From Lepus europaeus (lineage: Eukaryota > Chordata > Mammalia > Lagomorpha > Leporidae): a stretch of 64,000 nt of DNA. The stretch is taken from the NCBI RefSeq assembly GCF_033115175.1, contig NC_084835.1, positions 93,245,948 through 93,309,947 on the forward strand, read 5' to 3'. A model generated the notes under the pieces. It had not been told where the DNA came from and made no database searches. It saw only the letters and a program-made list of their open reading frames with translations. Every line of letters starts with the position of its first letter. The stretch's first letter is position 1. Below, piece by piece: positions 22,212-35,304 of this stretch. The position numbers and the translations under genes were made by a program.

Positions 22212-25200
22212 GCATCTTGGTACTTTGAAGTCACATTGGCCTGGGCCCATGGGACACCCCTGGGAGACCTAGTCTCTGGACCCAGCTGAGCCTGTGGTAG
22301 TGCAGGGTTACTCCCTTGCCCTTCAGCAGGATTTGGCCCTGCATGTCTTCTTTAGCTCTGAATGTTCATTATTTCTATTTGTACCTGAGCCTGTATTTAT
22401 GGATAATCCATTGAAAGAGGAAATATGGCTCAGGTGAGTGGGAGTGACAGGACTGTATTTAATGGCTACAGCAAATAACCTTCTAACGGCCAAAAGAGTG
22501 TCATATCTCACAGTTATGATGTCTTCAAAAGGTGATATTTCTGGCTGTGTCATCATAGCTGTGAAAAGCATTTTCTCAGCATCTAAGAAAAATGGGAAGA
22601 CCGTAGAGTGATGGAGGTGCACTCAAGACAGGTTGGTATTAATCATACCAGCCCAGCCTCAACTCTTGTCTACATTTAAGGAAAAGGCATTTGGGGTTGG
22701 AGGAGGGGTAGTTGAAAGATACAGATTCCCAACTTTCAAGGTGAGTGGTTCAGGCTACACAACAGGGGCCTTACCGCAGGAAAATAGTTTAGTAGAGCTG
22801 GTCTTCTGTGAATGTCCCCATATCCATTCCACACAGCTCTCTTCCTGCAATCCCTCTTCCAGGTCTAAACACCCTAGCTCAACTGTCAACCTTACCAAAG
22901 ATCCAGGTGCTTCCCACCCACCTATATACATGCAGCAAGTTTCTCCCAATGTGTTTGTGATCATGCTGCAAGTTTCAAGAGCAAAGGCATTACAAGCCAG
23001 CTTCCTGACTCTGCTTCAGGTGGTACTTCCTTTAGAGACAAATTTATACAGAAGCACATACTTTACTTACACTATAACCCTCATACGAAAATACTGTGTA
23101 AGTACCAATCAATTTATTCTATTTTATGTAAAGCTTTGGCTCTGAGAGATTCGACCTAAAAAGACAATTTCTTTTAACTCACGATTCACCCTCCTACAAC
23201 CACAAATGCAGTTTCTGAAAACACATCCTTGCTGTCTCCACCTTGCTACCTTTAAGACCTAATGCAAATCATATGTAGCCCATGTTATCCTCTGCCTTTT
23301 CTTCACACATTTTGCTTATAGTGTTCCAACATAGTCTAGTCTCTCATTTTTGACCCAGATTTTTAACACCATATTGGTAATACAAAAGCATCTTGTCACT
23401 AATTATCTCATGTAGTTTATCTATGAAAGCAAACAGGAACAAAATTGTACTGCATATTCCTTTGTACCTCATAGTATTCAGCCTAGACTAGATTTAGTTT
23501 AACCCTCTTGGTTTATAAAATTTGGTTTCCAAGTGAAACCCTAAGATTCTTGCCTTCTTAACCTCACACTAGATCTAATTAACCATGTCATTATAATCAC
23601 TATTACTATATTAAAATAGAGAAGATTTTATTCTCTCACACTTCTCAAAAATAAGGAAACTGAGGCCAAGGAAAACGATAATATTTGAAAGTCATGTACA
23701 GCACATGGGAAAATGTTTTTTTTCTCATGAAAATACGCAAAATTAACATAAATTAATGAAAAAAGGACTGTGATAACTTCTTGCAGTCATTTATAACCCA
23801 TAAGATCAACTTGTATATATTTGACAGAGCAAAGTTCTCAACCATAAGAAATATTAGGGATTGTGAGAGTGTCCAGAACATACAGAACATTCAAATGTGT
23901 TGTTATGTGACACTTATGAGCATAATATTATACATTGATTATTATTGGATCATCTTCCTCTAGGCAGCTCCTTTATTTTCAAAATCCACAAAACTTTTCT
24001 ATAAAAGTGTGTTTGAATAAATTGAGAGTGAGGGGAAATGAGTAGAGACATACAGCACTTTGAAGAAGTTCCCAGATGATCCTCTACAATTCCAGATTCT
24101 GCCTACCCCCATTTCCATCAGTATCAATTTAAGAAACCCAGAGAATGCAGGTCAGGACTAAGCTCTGGAAGTACAATTTAATCAACAACCACACTTTGAT
24201 TCTTCATTATTATTTTGTTAGTGTGTTAACAACAATGATAATAGAAGTGATCATTCATTTTCCATGATAAACAAGCATCTTGGGTCTGGTTCTGTAATTT
24301 CTCTGGTTAGAAGCCACAGGAAAGGCACAAGTGTCTGCAGAGTGATTGGGAAAATACACAGAATAAAGGAGGAATGTTGATAACTGTATATCATCTACAA
24401 AATACGAGATGCTGAAGGCTCACATACAGTTTGGTTGCTGCTTGTTTGGAAAGTGTGGCGGAGTGCCTCCTGGTTCTGTTATTTGGGAGAGTCATACCTA
24501 TCCCAAGTAGATGGCAGCACAGCTTTGGAGGGCTAGTTCCTTCATCCTGCTTGTGTCCCTATAAACAAAAGCTTAACAGGAATTAACATCTCTCTTCCAT
24601 GGCTCCAAAAGACAGAAGTCTTTAGCTAGCTACACACAATAACAACTGAAGTACTTCCCCTTAAAGCAATTTACAACTTGCAAAAATCACTGTCCCCAAA
24701 ACCTAAACAAGTCAGAAAAACCAGAGTCTAAAGCCTGGTGGAAAACATTACAACCTCAGTCCCATGCATGCAGAAGTCTTAAATCAAAGGCAGGACAGGT
24801 AACTCAGTTCTGTTTGTTTAGTGGTGTTTCCATGAGCACATAAGAACAATATCCCATTTATTGTGAGGCTTGCTTGTTTCAAGCTCTATATTTAAATGTT
24901 TTTATTCATCTCAGCTCAGACTTTTCCGTTCAAGTTTCTGTTTCCAATGAGCCTTTGAGAACTGAATACGGTGATATTTTAGATGTTCACAAAAAATTCA
25001 GGGAATGAATAATTCAAGAGAATTTAGTTTTATACAAAGCTAAGTATTTAAAGATCAACATGTATTTATGTTTCAACTATTTTTATGAAAATTTTTATTT
25101 TCCCTACCTTTTAAAATTTATCATATATGTTCTTTCTACAGACATGATCCGATGACAGCAATCTTTACAATTTACAGAGATACATAGATGCCTATTCCTA

Positions 25201-26082
25201 AAGAAAAGCTGTCTCAACTGCCATGCCCTGTGCTCTTTCACTTGCTTCCTTCTTCTCGTCTATCAGACCAGGACCTATCACTTTGGCTGAGCAGTATGTC
25301 TGACTTTGTCACTCCCTTCTCTGATTTTGCTCCCACCACTGCCATGAAATCCAAATCATGCCATCTCTATGGGGGTATTCAAGAGGCTCTCATAAGAGTA
25401 AAGTACTCACGCTTTTCTCTAAATATTTGTGGAATCATTTTTGCTGCCAAAAGCCATTGTTTACTTCTTTCTTTTTCTATATGTTCAATGGTCTGACAGT
25501 GAGATTAGACAGAGTGAAATTCTGGAGCGATGAGATGTCACTAATTTTGTAATCTGTCTTTATTTTGTAAATAACACTACAATGAATATATAAATTGTCT
25601 AACAAGAACTACCATTTATGACAAATCTACCAAGGCCAGCTCTTCAACCTGAATGAGGCTATACTCACTAGTACTACTGTGAGTATGACTGCTTTAACAG
25701 CAGTAACTGATGTTCTTAGAAGTGAATGTATTTATCTAAGACCACAGAGTTTGTTAGTGGAAGAAATGAGATTTGGACCCAAATGTGGTTGTGTCTAAGA
25801 CTGTGTTTTTCCATTATATCATGCCACAGATAGTAATTGAAAACATTTTAAACTGGTAAGATTATCTTGGGATTGAATTTTCCAGTTTCTTAGCCAAATC
25901 TCTTTTAAATATCACATTTTTCAGAATACATGGTGGCTGTTCTATATGTGTTTCTTTAAACTGCCAAATAAAGTTATTACTCGGAAGCTACTGAAAATAG
26001 CCATAACAAAGAAATTCTTTGCATCAGGAAATAGAACAAAGAGACATGGTGGGGAAATTCTGGATTCTCCTCATGAAGTACT

Positions 26083-26129
<47 letters not shown>

Positions 26130-26205
26130 CCCTCCCCTCTCTGTGTGTGTTATTTTGATGTAATTATGAATAGGTAAAGAAGTTATATGTTCAGAAACAA
26201 AACTT
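22212..26205. other. 4 kb without gene or SINE
   Basis: The longest open frame, 22633-23145 plus (170 residues), has no recognisable domain, low-complexity composition and no splice context, and I take it as chance. Weak MIR-like scraps occur near 23625-23710 (aaggaaactgaggccaagga) and 25690-25830 (taagaccacagagtttgtta). A (TC)n repeat is listed separately. Confidence 0.45.
26085..26125. repeat. (TC)n microsatellite
   Basis: About twenty TC units, then T-rich and C-rich sequence and a short (GT)n. It is not attached to a recognisable SINE body. Confidence 0.95.
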
Positions 26206-26260
26206 GGGGATGGGCACTTGGTGCAACAGTTATGTTGCTGCTTAGAATGCCTACATCTTA

Positions 26261-26599
26261 GGGGCCAGTGTTGTGGTACAGTGAACTAAGCAGCTGCCCA
26301 CAGCAGACATCGCATATCATAGCACTTGTGTCCCAGCTGCTCTGCTTCTGATTTAGCTCCCTGCTAATGCACCCGGGAAGGCAGTGGAAGATGGCCCATG
26401 TGCTTGTGCTCCAGCCACCCATATGGGTGCTCCAGATAAAGTTTCAGGCTCTTAGCTTTAGTGTGGACCAGTTCTGACAGTTGTGGCCATTTGGGGAGTG
26501 AACTGGTGAATTAGAAAACTCTCTATCCTCGACTCCCACCTCTCTCTCTATCGCCTTGCCTTTTAAATGAATAAATAAATCTTTTTTATAAAAAAAAAA
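26261..26599 (+). mobile_element. Nested CSINE
   Basis: Complete element from 'ggggccagtgttgtggtaca' to AAATGAATAAATAAATC and an A-tail, inserted in the same orientation into the older SINE at 26206-26925. Confidence 0.92.
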
Positions 26600-26816
26600 G
26601 CCTACCTCCCATGTTTGACTCCCTGTGTTCAAGTCCCAACTCCACTTCTGATCCAGCTGCCTGCTAATGTGCACACTGGGAGAGGGCAGATGAAGAATCA
26701 AGGAATTTGATCCCAGCCATAATGTGGGAGAGCTGGATTAAGTTATGGCCTCCTGGCTCTGACCTGGCTCAAATCCAATTGTTGCATGCATTTGGATAAT
26801 AAACCAGTGGATGGGA

Positions 26817-26819
<3 letters not shown>

Positions 26820-26864
<45 letters not shown>
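26820..26864. repeat. (TC)n tract in SINE tail
   Basis: About 22 TC units at the usual tail position of the host SINE, so an expansion of the element's own pyrimidine tract. Confidence 0.92.
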
Positions 26865-26866
<2 letters not shown>

Positions 26867-26984
26867 ATTCTCTTCTCTCTGTTTGCTTTATAAATAAATA
26901 ATAATTGTTTTTTAAAAAATTTATTTTGAGAAAATATTCAATACCTCCTTCCTTTATTTTTCTTGTCTTCATGACTATCCACCT

Positions 26985-27830
26985 CCATAGGCCACTGCAA
27001 AGAATATATATCCTTCTAGTGTCTATTTAGGTCTATATACACATTCTATTTTTTCAAGATAGCAGAATCTTCAATCTGTACTTATTTCACTAATGTACCT
27101 TGGAGATTCTTCCATATCACAACATAGGGAGGGTCCTCATACTTCCCAAGCTAATTTTATTATATTCCACTTTGTAATTATACTTAATTTTATTTAAGCA
27201 GTCTCCAACTGATGGACATTAGTGCTGATTCCATTTGTTTACTGGTATGAACATTATTATATGAATTGCTTTGGACAAAAGTTACTTTGAACTTATACAA
27301 GCTGTAGGATGGACTCCCATAAACAAAAATATGAGTCAACAAGGACATATACTTGTAATTTTGGATGTTATTTCTGTTGCTCTCCAAAAGGACGTGTGTC
27401 AATTTGCCCTTTCACCGTGAATGAGGGTGCCTATTTCCAAAAAGCCTTACAATATACTATAGCATCAGACTTCTGGATTTCTGCCAGTCTGAAAGGTGAA
27501 AAAAAATTTCTCAGTAAAGTTCAACTTTGCACTCCTAATGTGACAGATGCAGTGAATCTTTTCATAAACTTATAAAAAGTCTTATATTAATTTAAGTGTG
27601 AACTGACTGTTCATTCGGTTTGCACATTTTCCTATCAGGTAATTACTCTAAGTTGCCAAATACTTTCTTCCTAGATTTCATTTGCCATTTGATTCTACTT
27701 GTGGTAAGCTTTTGTTTTGCTTAGTTTTTGCCATGTGGAAATCCTTTTTGGTTTTTTTAAACACAGTCATATTTATTAATCCTCTCTTTATGGTTTCTGG
27801 AGTTTGAGTCATAATTAGATTAGTTTTGAC
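26985..27830 (-). mobile_element. Old L1 relic: 3' UTR and ORF2 end
   Basis: Antisense order: 'ttagtgctgattccatttgt', 'tgctctccaaaaggacgtgt', then antisense ORF2 C-terminal-like 'atcctctctttatggtttct' at about 27779-27798. No continuous open frame survives. Confidence 0.6.
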
Positions 27831-28104
27831 ACATTGGCAAGGCTCAGGATTTGGTGGTGTCCAACTGCATTATGATGTAAGACACACAAGAATAGGACTC
27901 AGCAAGCTGGGTGTTAGACAGAGGTTGACACTAATTGCTGGGCAAACTTTGCCAATTTTTGTGTCCCCCTGAGGATACCAAGCTATAGAATCAACTACTA
28001 TACAACCTCTTGTTTTCTGAGTGTTATAACAGAAAAGACTTCATATCTGAATAGCAAAAGTAATCCTTCTTAATTGAAAATAAATGAGCTCAAATAATTT
28101 AACT

Positions 28105-28445
28105 ATATACTAATTGGTTTGGAATGCCTTAACAAAATGCCATATACTGGGAGGTTTAAATAACAACAAAAATGTTTATTTTGCCACAGTTCTAGGGTTT
28201 GGGAAGTCTAAGATCAAGGTGCTGGCTAACTCAGTAACTGCTAGACTCTTCATGACTTGCAGATCACACACAGAGAGATCTTTTCCTCTTTTTATGAAGT
28301 TACCAACCCAATCAAATCAGAACTCCACCCTTATGACCTCATTTAACTTTAATTCCTTCCTAAAAGTCTAAATTGACCCACATTGGAGTTAGTGCTTGAA
28401 TGTATGAATTTAAGGGACATATAATTCCATTCATAGAAATATAGA
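28105..28445 (-). mobile_element. MaLR-type solo LTR relic
   Basis: Antisense MaLR (MLT1/MST-like) LTR features: 'aaaatgtttattttgccaca' with 'gttctagggtttgggaagtc' and 'taagatcaaggtgctggcta', then 'ctccacccttatgacctcat'. A degenerate 'gaatgtatgaatttaaggga' end follows. No internal retroviral region is present, so it is a solo LTR, long decayed. Confidence 0.7.
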
Positions 28446-28576
28446 TAGACAAATTAACTAGATTTGCAATAGAAAAACAAAATTCCTTCAGATATAGATC
28501 ATATATCAAGACACTAGTGGTTTCCAATTAATAGATTGACCACATTAGGGCAAGAAAGAATAAAGACAGAGTTTAG

Positions 28577-28622
28577 AATTCTGAGTTCCTATCTCAATTA
28601 ATTCTGAGTTCCTATCTTAATT
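28577..28622. repeat. 23-bp tandem duplication, two copies
   Basis: The unit beginning aattctgagttcctatct occurs at 28577 and 28600, with one difference (C/T) between copies. Confidence 0.9.
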
Positions 28623-29324
28623 CCAAGAATAATCATCTTTGGTAGGTGCTTGGCTCCCTTTTCTAAAATGGAGTGTAAGTGAGGAAGATGAATAGTGGAG
28701 AGGTGTTCCCACAAAACACATATCAGAGCTTGATAGAAGCTGGATGTTAGATCTGATGTCATGCACCTGCTCAGCACTGTGCCAGGGGAAGGTGCTGAAA
28801 GAGCCCAGGCCATTACCACTTTAGCTTTTTATTCCAGCCTGTACCTCTCTGCAGTCTCTAATTCCGGAGACTCAGTTTTTAATCCATGTGACAAGCAGAA
28901 GAGCCACGTCAACAAGTACAGTAAAAATATTAAGAGGTCTTACATTGGCAAAATGTAAATATAAAAAAGTAACAACACGCCCTTCATCCACTAATTTTAT
29001 ACTTCTTTTGAGACAAGCTGTAAAATTTTTCACTTGGTTTTTATTTCTCTTTCTTTATATACAGACATAATGTTTCCCATTGTATTCTTTATGTTTACAG
29101 ATAGTCTCTTTGCTCCATTACTTTCCTAAATCAGATGAAAATCACTTGCAATGTTTCCAGAACTAAATAGGAGTGAAAACAGGGGAAAATGGCAAATTGG
29201 ACACCAGGGATGGCCTTTAAGCAGGCTGTTGTCACTTGGTTACAAGCTCTTTTCTTCTGATGCTTGGGTATAGCTTAATTGTGTTGAGTAGACAATGTAA
29301 TGGTCAGTGTGCTGATAAAAAGTA

Positions 29325-29480
29325 CTGTCCACTTACTTAGCACTTCAATTTTCAGAGGATGGCAGCATTCACAACCTAATTTGATCCTGACAATGAGTTG
29401 GGTAATTAACTATGCTGGAACGTTTATCCTCATTTTCTAGATGAGGTCACTATGGACCTGAGATGTCTAGATATTTGTTA
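29325..29480 (+). mobile_element. MIR-like relic
   Basis: 'acttagcacttcaattttca…ttatcctcattttctagatgaggtcac' matches the MIR 'cctcattttacagatgaggaaac' region. Confidence 0.6.
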
Positions 29481-32400
29481 TCCAAATTTAAGCCACAGTT
29501 CATGTCTTGTGTGTCCTGCCTTAATTGCTCCTTTTGGCTTGTGCTACCTAGATTCAGCCTGAAGCTGACTGAAATAAAATGGTTGACCGAACTGCTGCCA
29601 GTCAGAAGCTCACAGCCTCAGGCAATTACTTCAGAAAGGCGAAAGGAGCTTTGGATCTATGCAGACAGTTATACTCATCATGTCTGATCAAATTTATTTA
29701 TTCCAAGAATTATCTGATCAAGGTGGTTAAGACAACTGGTGTCTATACAGGAACTGAATCAGTTAGAGATTTCTGGCCACAGGCCCAGAGATTGAATCAC
29801 CAAATGTTGGTCAAGCCTCAACTTCGACCCACAAATATAGGCATAGTCACCTAGAAAAAGAAATGTTCTAAGAATAGTCTTTCAGTGGGAAAGATAGGAT
29901 TGCATTATGGCTGCTGCTGGAGAAGAAGTAAAGTAGGGTACCACAAGGGGTGAAAAGGTGTCACAGAGGCAATCCAATAAAGCGACCATGACATAAGAAA
30001 ACCACAAAAATGAACCAAAACCTACATAGGCTGTAATCATATTTGTGATCATCCAGTCATCCCCTCCAACTGTGAAACAGTCAAGCATGGAATCATGGAG
30101 TAATAAATTTTAACATTCTTGTACAGTTAATACCTTCCTTATGTAATTTCTCACATCATGTATTTTTAAAGAATTTGAATTCTTTCTTCAAGCAATCAGT
30201 TGCCTTGTACTAATACTATTTCCTTCATGTAACCCCACTGTCAAGACTCATCTATGACTAAGATCCAAAACCAGAAATCTTGATCCCTACTCCCCTTCAT
30301 CTAACCATGCCAGACTTATATCTTATTTCTCCCCCTCTGGTCTTGGCTTCCAGATTTTCATGGATACAGCCAGCTAATCTGCCAACCAATCTGGGCCAAC
30401 ATACTTATGAATGGATGCAAACATGCAAATGGTCCCACCCTATCTTCTCTCCTTGGTGATCTGTGTATTTTAGTTGTGAGATGCCATCTGGAGCACTGAG
30501 GCTTGACTTAAATTGAAATACTGACAGCTGTGGAAGCCGATAAGGAGCGCTCTGAGGGCATTAAGTGAGCAACCACTTGTTGCAACTAACACTGAGACAG
30601 CTTTGTTGACCAGATAGTGACAATCAGAATTAAACTGCTCAGAGACCCAACCCAGATGAATAACTAAGATGGTCAGGGGAAAGAATCAGTTGTACAGGGA
30701 CAACTGAGTTGGGACAAGGCAGGTAAACCTCAGGCAAGCTGTGGAAGTTGCATAACTTTCCTGGCCTTGTCTGAACCTCATTTTAGTGAAGAGGAAATGA
30801 TAACAGTGAAATTAGGTCAGATTTACTGCAATGGCTTACACAAAATAACAAAGGCAAAAGCTTGCAGTCCAAAAATTAATAGTACACATGGAGCTCCATG
30901 AGATTACCTATGCCATTCATCATAAAACCAAGCCTTAGTTGTACTCAAAAAGATGTCTACCTTCACCACATTTCAGGATTTAAATATCATGATATTGAAT
31001 GTTCCAGCCTCATATCTGAGGTGAAAACTTATGACATCATCATCAGTGTCTACATAGCTCTGCCTGCTGGGTTAGTAATAGAATAAAGGACAAACTATAC
31101 CTTCTGCAAGTGGCTTCTGGTTGAGACGCAAACATTATAAGCTGGGCTGTAAATGAACAATGTTCTAGACATGTTTTGTTAATACTTGAGTATTGAACTT
31201 CATAAAAATGATGAAGGCAGATATTAATTATCTAAGAAATGGAGATTTAACCTAAAAAAAGTTAAGTCATTGGGTCATATGCATGCAACTAGTAAAAGGT
31301 TGAAGCCAAATTTCAAATTTGGTTCTACACAGCCTTGAAAAGCTTCTTTCTATTATGTCAAGTGATCACTGACATGAAAATGAGTCATAGAAATCACAAA
31401 TGTTTTTCTCTAGGTTAGTCTGTATAAACATAGTATACATGATCATATTAGACATCTAGTACATCTTCACCCAGAGATGAAAGACCATATGGATAGAGTG
31501 GCAATTTATTCACCATATTCAGTTCAATTAGTTCTCAAAAATTCTTCTTTCACCTTACTTTATTTATTCCTTAAAATACTTGTAAGTTTAAAGCACAAAA
31601 TGTGAGAAAGAGTTCAGCACAAAACCCACACAGTCCAGAACTTTCAATTTCTATGTAGCCTCCACCCAAAACTTTCTGAATTTCTTGTAAACTCCAAGTC
31701 AGCCAGGGGAACCTTTTTAGAACTCTAGCTGGATCACTTACAGTTATTGTTTATCTTCCTACAGATTTATGAAAATCAATGCATTGAGTAAAGAGGGAGG
31801 CTAGAAGTTCTGAATTCAGTTGTGGCTCATCCAAGTCTTATTCTTCCCTCTCCATATCAAGTTTGGTTGTCCTACTGGATCTCCCTAAAGAGAAGACCAT
31901 CAAGCCATGTAGAAAAAAAATGCCAGAGACTATTGCAAGAAATTCTCTAACATAATTGCTTTCCCTTCTAACCCAAGTAGGGCAAGGCCACTCCTGTGCC
32001 ATACACAAAGTATGGTGCATGCAATAGAGGGAGGGAGAAATTAAAATTCTTGCACATAGGGCAGCTCTAAGAGTAAGGCATGATCCAATTAGTACAATTA
32101 CCAGTTTTCCCTTGAAAAACAAAGCCCTTTGAACTCAAGGAAAAAGCAAATATGGAAAATATTAACTGAAGAGGCTGGTTAAGAGTATGGAGCAAGGAAT
32201 GCTGTTACAGGAAATCCTGGAAGTTCTTGGAGTTTTCAATAAGTTTCATGTTGCCTGAAAATCTTTTTTTTTAACCTGATGGTTAACTCAAGTCTTTCAC
32301 CCATAGATGCTTTGCATTTAAAGGAGAGAACTTCAGCTAACTATTGATTATACTTTCTCTAGAACTAAAACTCAAATTAATGTTCCCTAATTGTAAACTG

Positions 32401-33440
32401 CAGACTCTGAGATATTATATGTGTAAGCTGCAGATTTGGATTTTCAGCAGAAACTAATATTTTAACAAAAATAGTATTTTAACTCAATGAATCATTCTAT
32501 GGTAGTCATTTTACTTAATGAGGCACATAAGTTGGGCTAGAAATGGCCCTATGGTAATATAAAGAACAAATAAAAAATGTAGTGTGTACTGACTTTAGGA
32601 TTCAAGTGAAATGAAATCTCATTATCTTCATTTTTTGTGATCATTTAAAATCCTGAAAAGTTGTTTTTCTTATAACTCTAAAAGTGTATTGAAGTACAGG
32701 AATATTAACAACTTACCCTGATTAAGACTCTTGATTATATATGAGTAGTTTAAGCAGTGAGTAAACATGTATGTGCTGCTGAAAAAAAAAAAGTGAGTGT
32801 AGGAAATCTTAACCTTATAGTTGGAGTCCATAACAGAGTAATTTCTATTGTAAAATCTGGGTAGATGATTCTGGACGGATACTCACATATCACTGCAAGA
32901 TGTGAGGCTCCTTTGCCCTTATTGATTTTTGGAACATAGTCTGAACCTCTCAGTGCAAAGTGGCAGCAAGTGCATTTTAGGCATTAGCATGGAGAAAATG
33001 AACATCAGGAACACATTCTTTGAAATTTCATATACCACTTTTACTATCATCACATTGGGCAAAAATCATCTGGCCAGAGCTTTCTGAAAAGAGACTGGAC
33101 ATATAATCTTTAATTCCAGTATTCATAAAAAAAAATATGAAGACTTGGTTATTTTGGAAAGAACAAGTGAATTGACATCAGGGTATCTATCACAATCCCT
33201 TTTAAGAGTTAGGCAATAACTGGGAGAGAAACCTGAACACTAAGTGTGTACTTGGGATGGATGGGATTATAAGTGATTTATATTTCTTGTATCTAGGATA
33301 GCGCTCTCTTCATTGAAGAGGCTTCCTGTTAAGTACAAGCCATGTATATAGGGAAATACAAATAAATTTCTTATTTGACTTTTTAACTATTTAAATGTAT
33401 ATTGTTTACAAAGCATATGTAGATTTTATGTAATTTATGG

Positions 33441-33990
33441 GTATCTCTTTGTTATTATTTTTATGTTAATTCCATTTTCATCATAGATAATTCTCTGATC
33501 TTAAAAATGCTTTATCATTTGAAATATGTTAAATCACACTTTGAAGATCATGTATTGATGTACTCTTTGGACTAGACGTTTTCTATTGCTCTAACCTCCA
33601 GTCAACCAATCCTCTCTTCCATTGTATTTAATTTGTTATTATACTCATTTACTGAAATTTCGCTTACTGCCATTGAGTTTCTTATTATGGAATTTTCATT
33701 TCTTTTTGAATAAAAAATACGTGTCTGGTGAAATGAAGTAACTTCTCTCATTTTATAATACACATCTGTTAGATTCGAAATCTGGATCATTTTTTACTCC
33801 ATTTTTATTGTCTCTTTTTTTATTTATCTCCTTTAATGTCCAACAATTTTTTGTTTGGAACCCAGACATTGTAAATGGAAGTTACAGAAATACTGATCAA
33901 TGGTATCTTCACCAGACTGCACTTTACATCCTTATAGAGAGCTCAGTTTGATTTAATCAGATATGGAATTAATTTAGAGTTGACCTAACT
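33441..33990 (-). mobile_element. Possible old L1-like relic
   Basis: 'tttgtttggaacccagacat tgtaaatgg' and the surrounding T-rich text recall antisense 3' ends of old L1/HAL1 elements. Similar text between the SINEs (34732-34834, 35166-35290) and after 35654 ('ccaccaagtcctggctggct') may be the same element split by them. Weak call. Confidence 0.3.
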
Positions 33991-33993
33991 TTG

Positions 33994-34362
33994 TTTTTTT
34001 TTTTTTTTAATGGCGAGGATTTTATTTATTTATTTATTTACTTATTTATTTATTTAAAAGTCAGAGTTACACAGAGGGAAAAGAAGAAGCAGAGAGAGGA
34101 AGAGAGAGAGGGAGGTCTTCCATCCTCTGGTTCACTCTCCAATTGGCTGCAATGGCTGGAGCAGTGCCAATCTGAAGCCAGGAGCCAGGAGCGTCTTCTG
34201 GGTGTCCCACGTGGGTGCAGGGGCCCAAGGACTTGGGCCATCTTCTACTGCTTTCTCAAGCCATAGCAGAGAGCTGGATCAGAAGTGGAGCAGCCAGGAC
34301 TTGAACCGGCTCCCATATTGGATGCCAACACTGCAGGTGGCAGCTTTACCCGCTACCCTATC
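33994..34362 (-). mobile_element. CSINE, full-length, minus strand
   Basis: T-run, expanded TTTA repeat at about 34021-34056, GA-rich tract, then body 'agccaggagccaggagcgtc' and 'ggtggcagctttacccgcta'. The GGGGCCGG head is degraded. Confidence 0.92.
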
Positions 34363-34390
34363 ATTGTAATTCTAGTTTATTTTTACTCTT

Positions 34391-34720
34391 TTTTTAAAGA
34401 TTTATTTATTTATTTGAAAGGAAAAGTTACAGAGTGAGAGTGAGAGAGAGCGAAAAAGATAGAGAGTATCCTCCATCCTCTGACTCACTCCCCAAATGGC
34501 CACAATGACCAGGGCTGGGCCACACCAAAGCCAGGATCCAGGAGCTTCCTCTGTGTCTCTCACACAGGTGCAGGAGCCCAAGCTTCTGGCCATCTGCCAC
34601 TGCTTTCCCAGGTACATTAGCAAGGAACTGGATCAGAAGTGGAGCAGCATGGTCTCAAACAGGTACCCATATGGGATGCCAGCATCACAGGTGGCAGCTT
34701 TTACCAGCCACACCAACACC
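34391..34720 (-). mobile_element. CSINE, minus strand, 9-bp target-site duplication
   Basis: From the T-run and 'gatttatttatttatttgaa' to 'accagccacaccaacacc'. Flanked by tttactctt at 34382-34390 and 34721-34729. It sits only about 28 bp from the preceding SINE. Confidence 0.93.
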
Positions 34721-34834
34721 TTTACTCTTGAGATGAAGGCTTTCAAGGATTCCAAGTGAAAGCCAAGAAATGTTAACCAGAACTCTTCTTTCTTGGTGAA
34801 GCCTCAACTATAGTGTTTTCTTCTTTCCATCATT

Positions 34835-35166
34835 AAAAATATCTATATTTATGTATTTAAAAGACAGACAGACACACACACACACACACACACAGAAAGA
34901 GAGAGAGAGAGATTCCACACTCTGATTCACTCCCCAGTGTGTTCACAACAGCTAGGGCTATACCAGATCAAAGCCAAGAGCCAAGAACTCCATCATGTCT
35001 CCCACATGGGTGTCAGGAATCCATGTACTTGGGCCATCATCTGTTGCCTCTCAGGTACAAAGGAAGGAAGCTGGATCAGAAACTTGGAGCAGCTGTGGTT
35101 CAAACAAATTGCCCCAATATAGGATGCAGGTATCCCAAACATTGGCTTAACGTGCTACACCATAAT
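34835..35166 (-). mobile_element. CSINE, older, minus strand, with (CA)n
   Basis: 'tttatgtatttaaaagacag' with an internal (CA)n at about 34872-34893, 'ctctgattcactccccagtg' and 'ggcttaacgtgctacaccat' head side. Confidence 0.85.
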
Positions 35167-35304
35167 GTACATCACTTGCCATAATTTTGGTCTTCGAAAA
35201 CCGTGTTTAGTTCTGGAGCCTTTGGGTGTGTCTTTCATTGGTCCCTCATCTTCTTTCTACATCCTTCTTAGGAATCATCACATTTCTCAAGAGAAAAAGC
35301 AATG

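Larger units (their letters stand above)
26206..26925 (+). mobile_element. Older CSINE interrupted by a nested SINE
   Basis: The head and first third lie at 26206-26260 ('gggatgggcacttggtgcaa … gctgcttagaatgcctacat'). The remainder lies at 26600-26925 ('cctacctcccatgtttgact … aaaccagtggatgggatctt', (TC)n, then TAAATAAATAAT). The gap is filled by another SINE. Degenerate repeats gcctacatctta (26249-26260) and gcctacctccca (26600-26611) are the likely target-site duplication. Confidence 0.87.
28446..33440. other. 5 kb without gene or SINE
   Basis: A MIR-like relic is listed at 29325-29480 and another weak one lies near 30750-30870. Short frames (29579-29854 plus, 31838-32122 minus) have no domain or splice context. 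Otherwise single-copy-looking AT-rich DNA. Confidence 0.45.

Noticed and set aside
22633..23145. A 170-residue plus-strand frame
   Set aside because: No recognisable motif, composition like random AT-rich DNA, and no acceptor/donor pair that makes an exon.
29579..29854. A 91-residue plus-strand frame downstream of a MIR relic
   Set aside because: Briefly considered as a processed pseudogene, but I recognise no parent protein and see no A-tail or target-site duplication.
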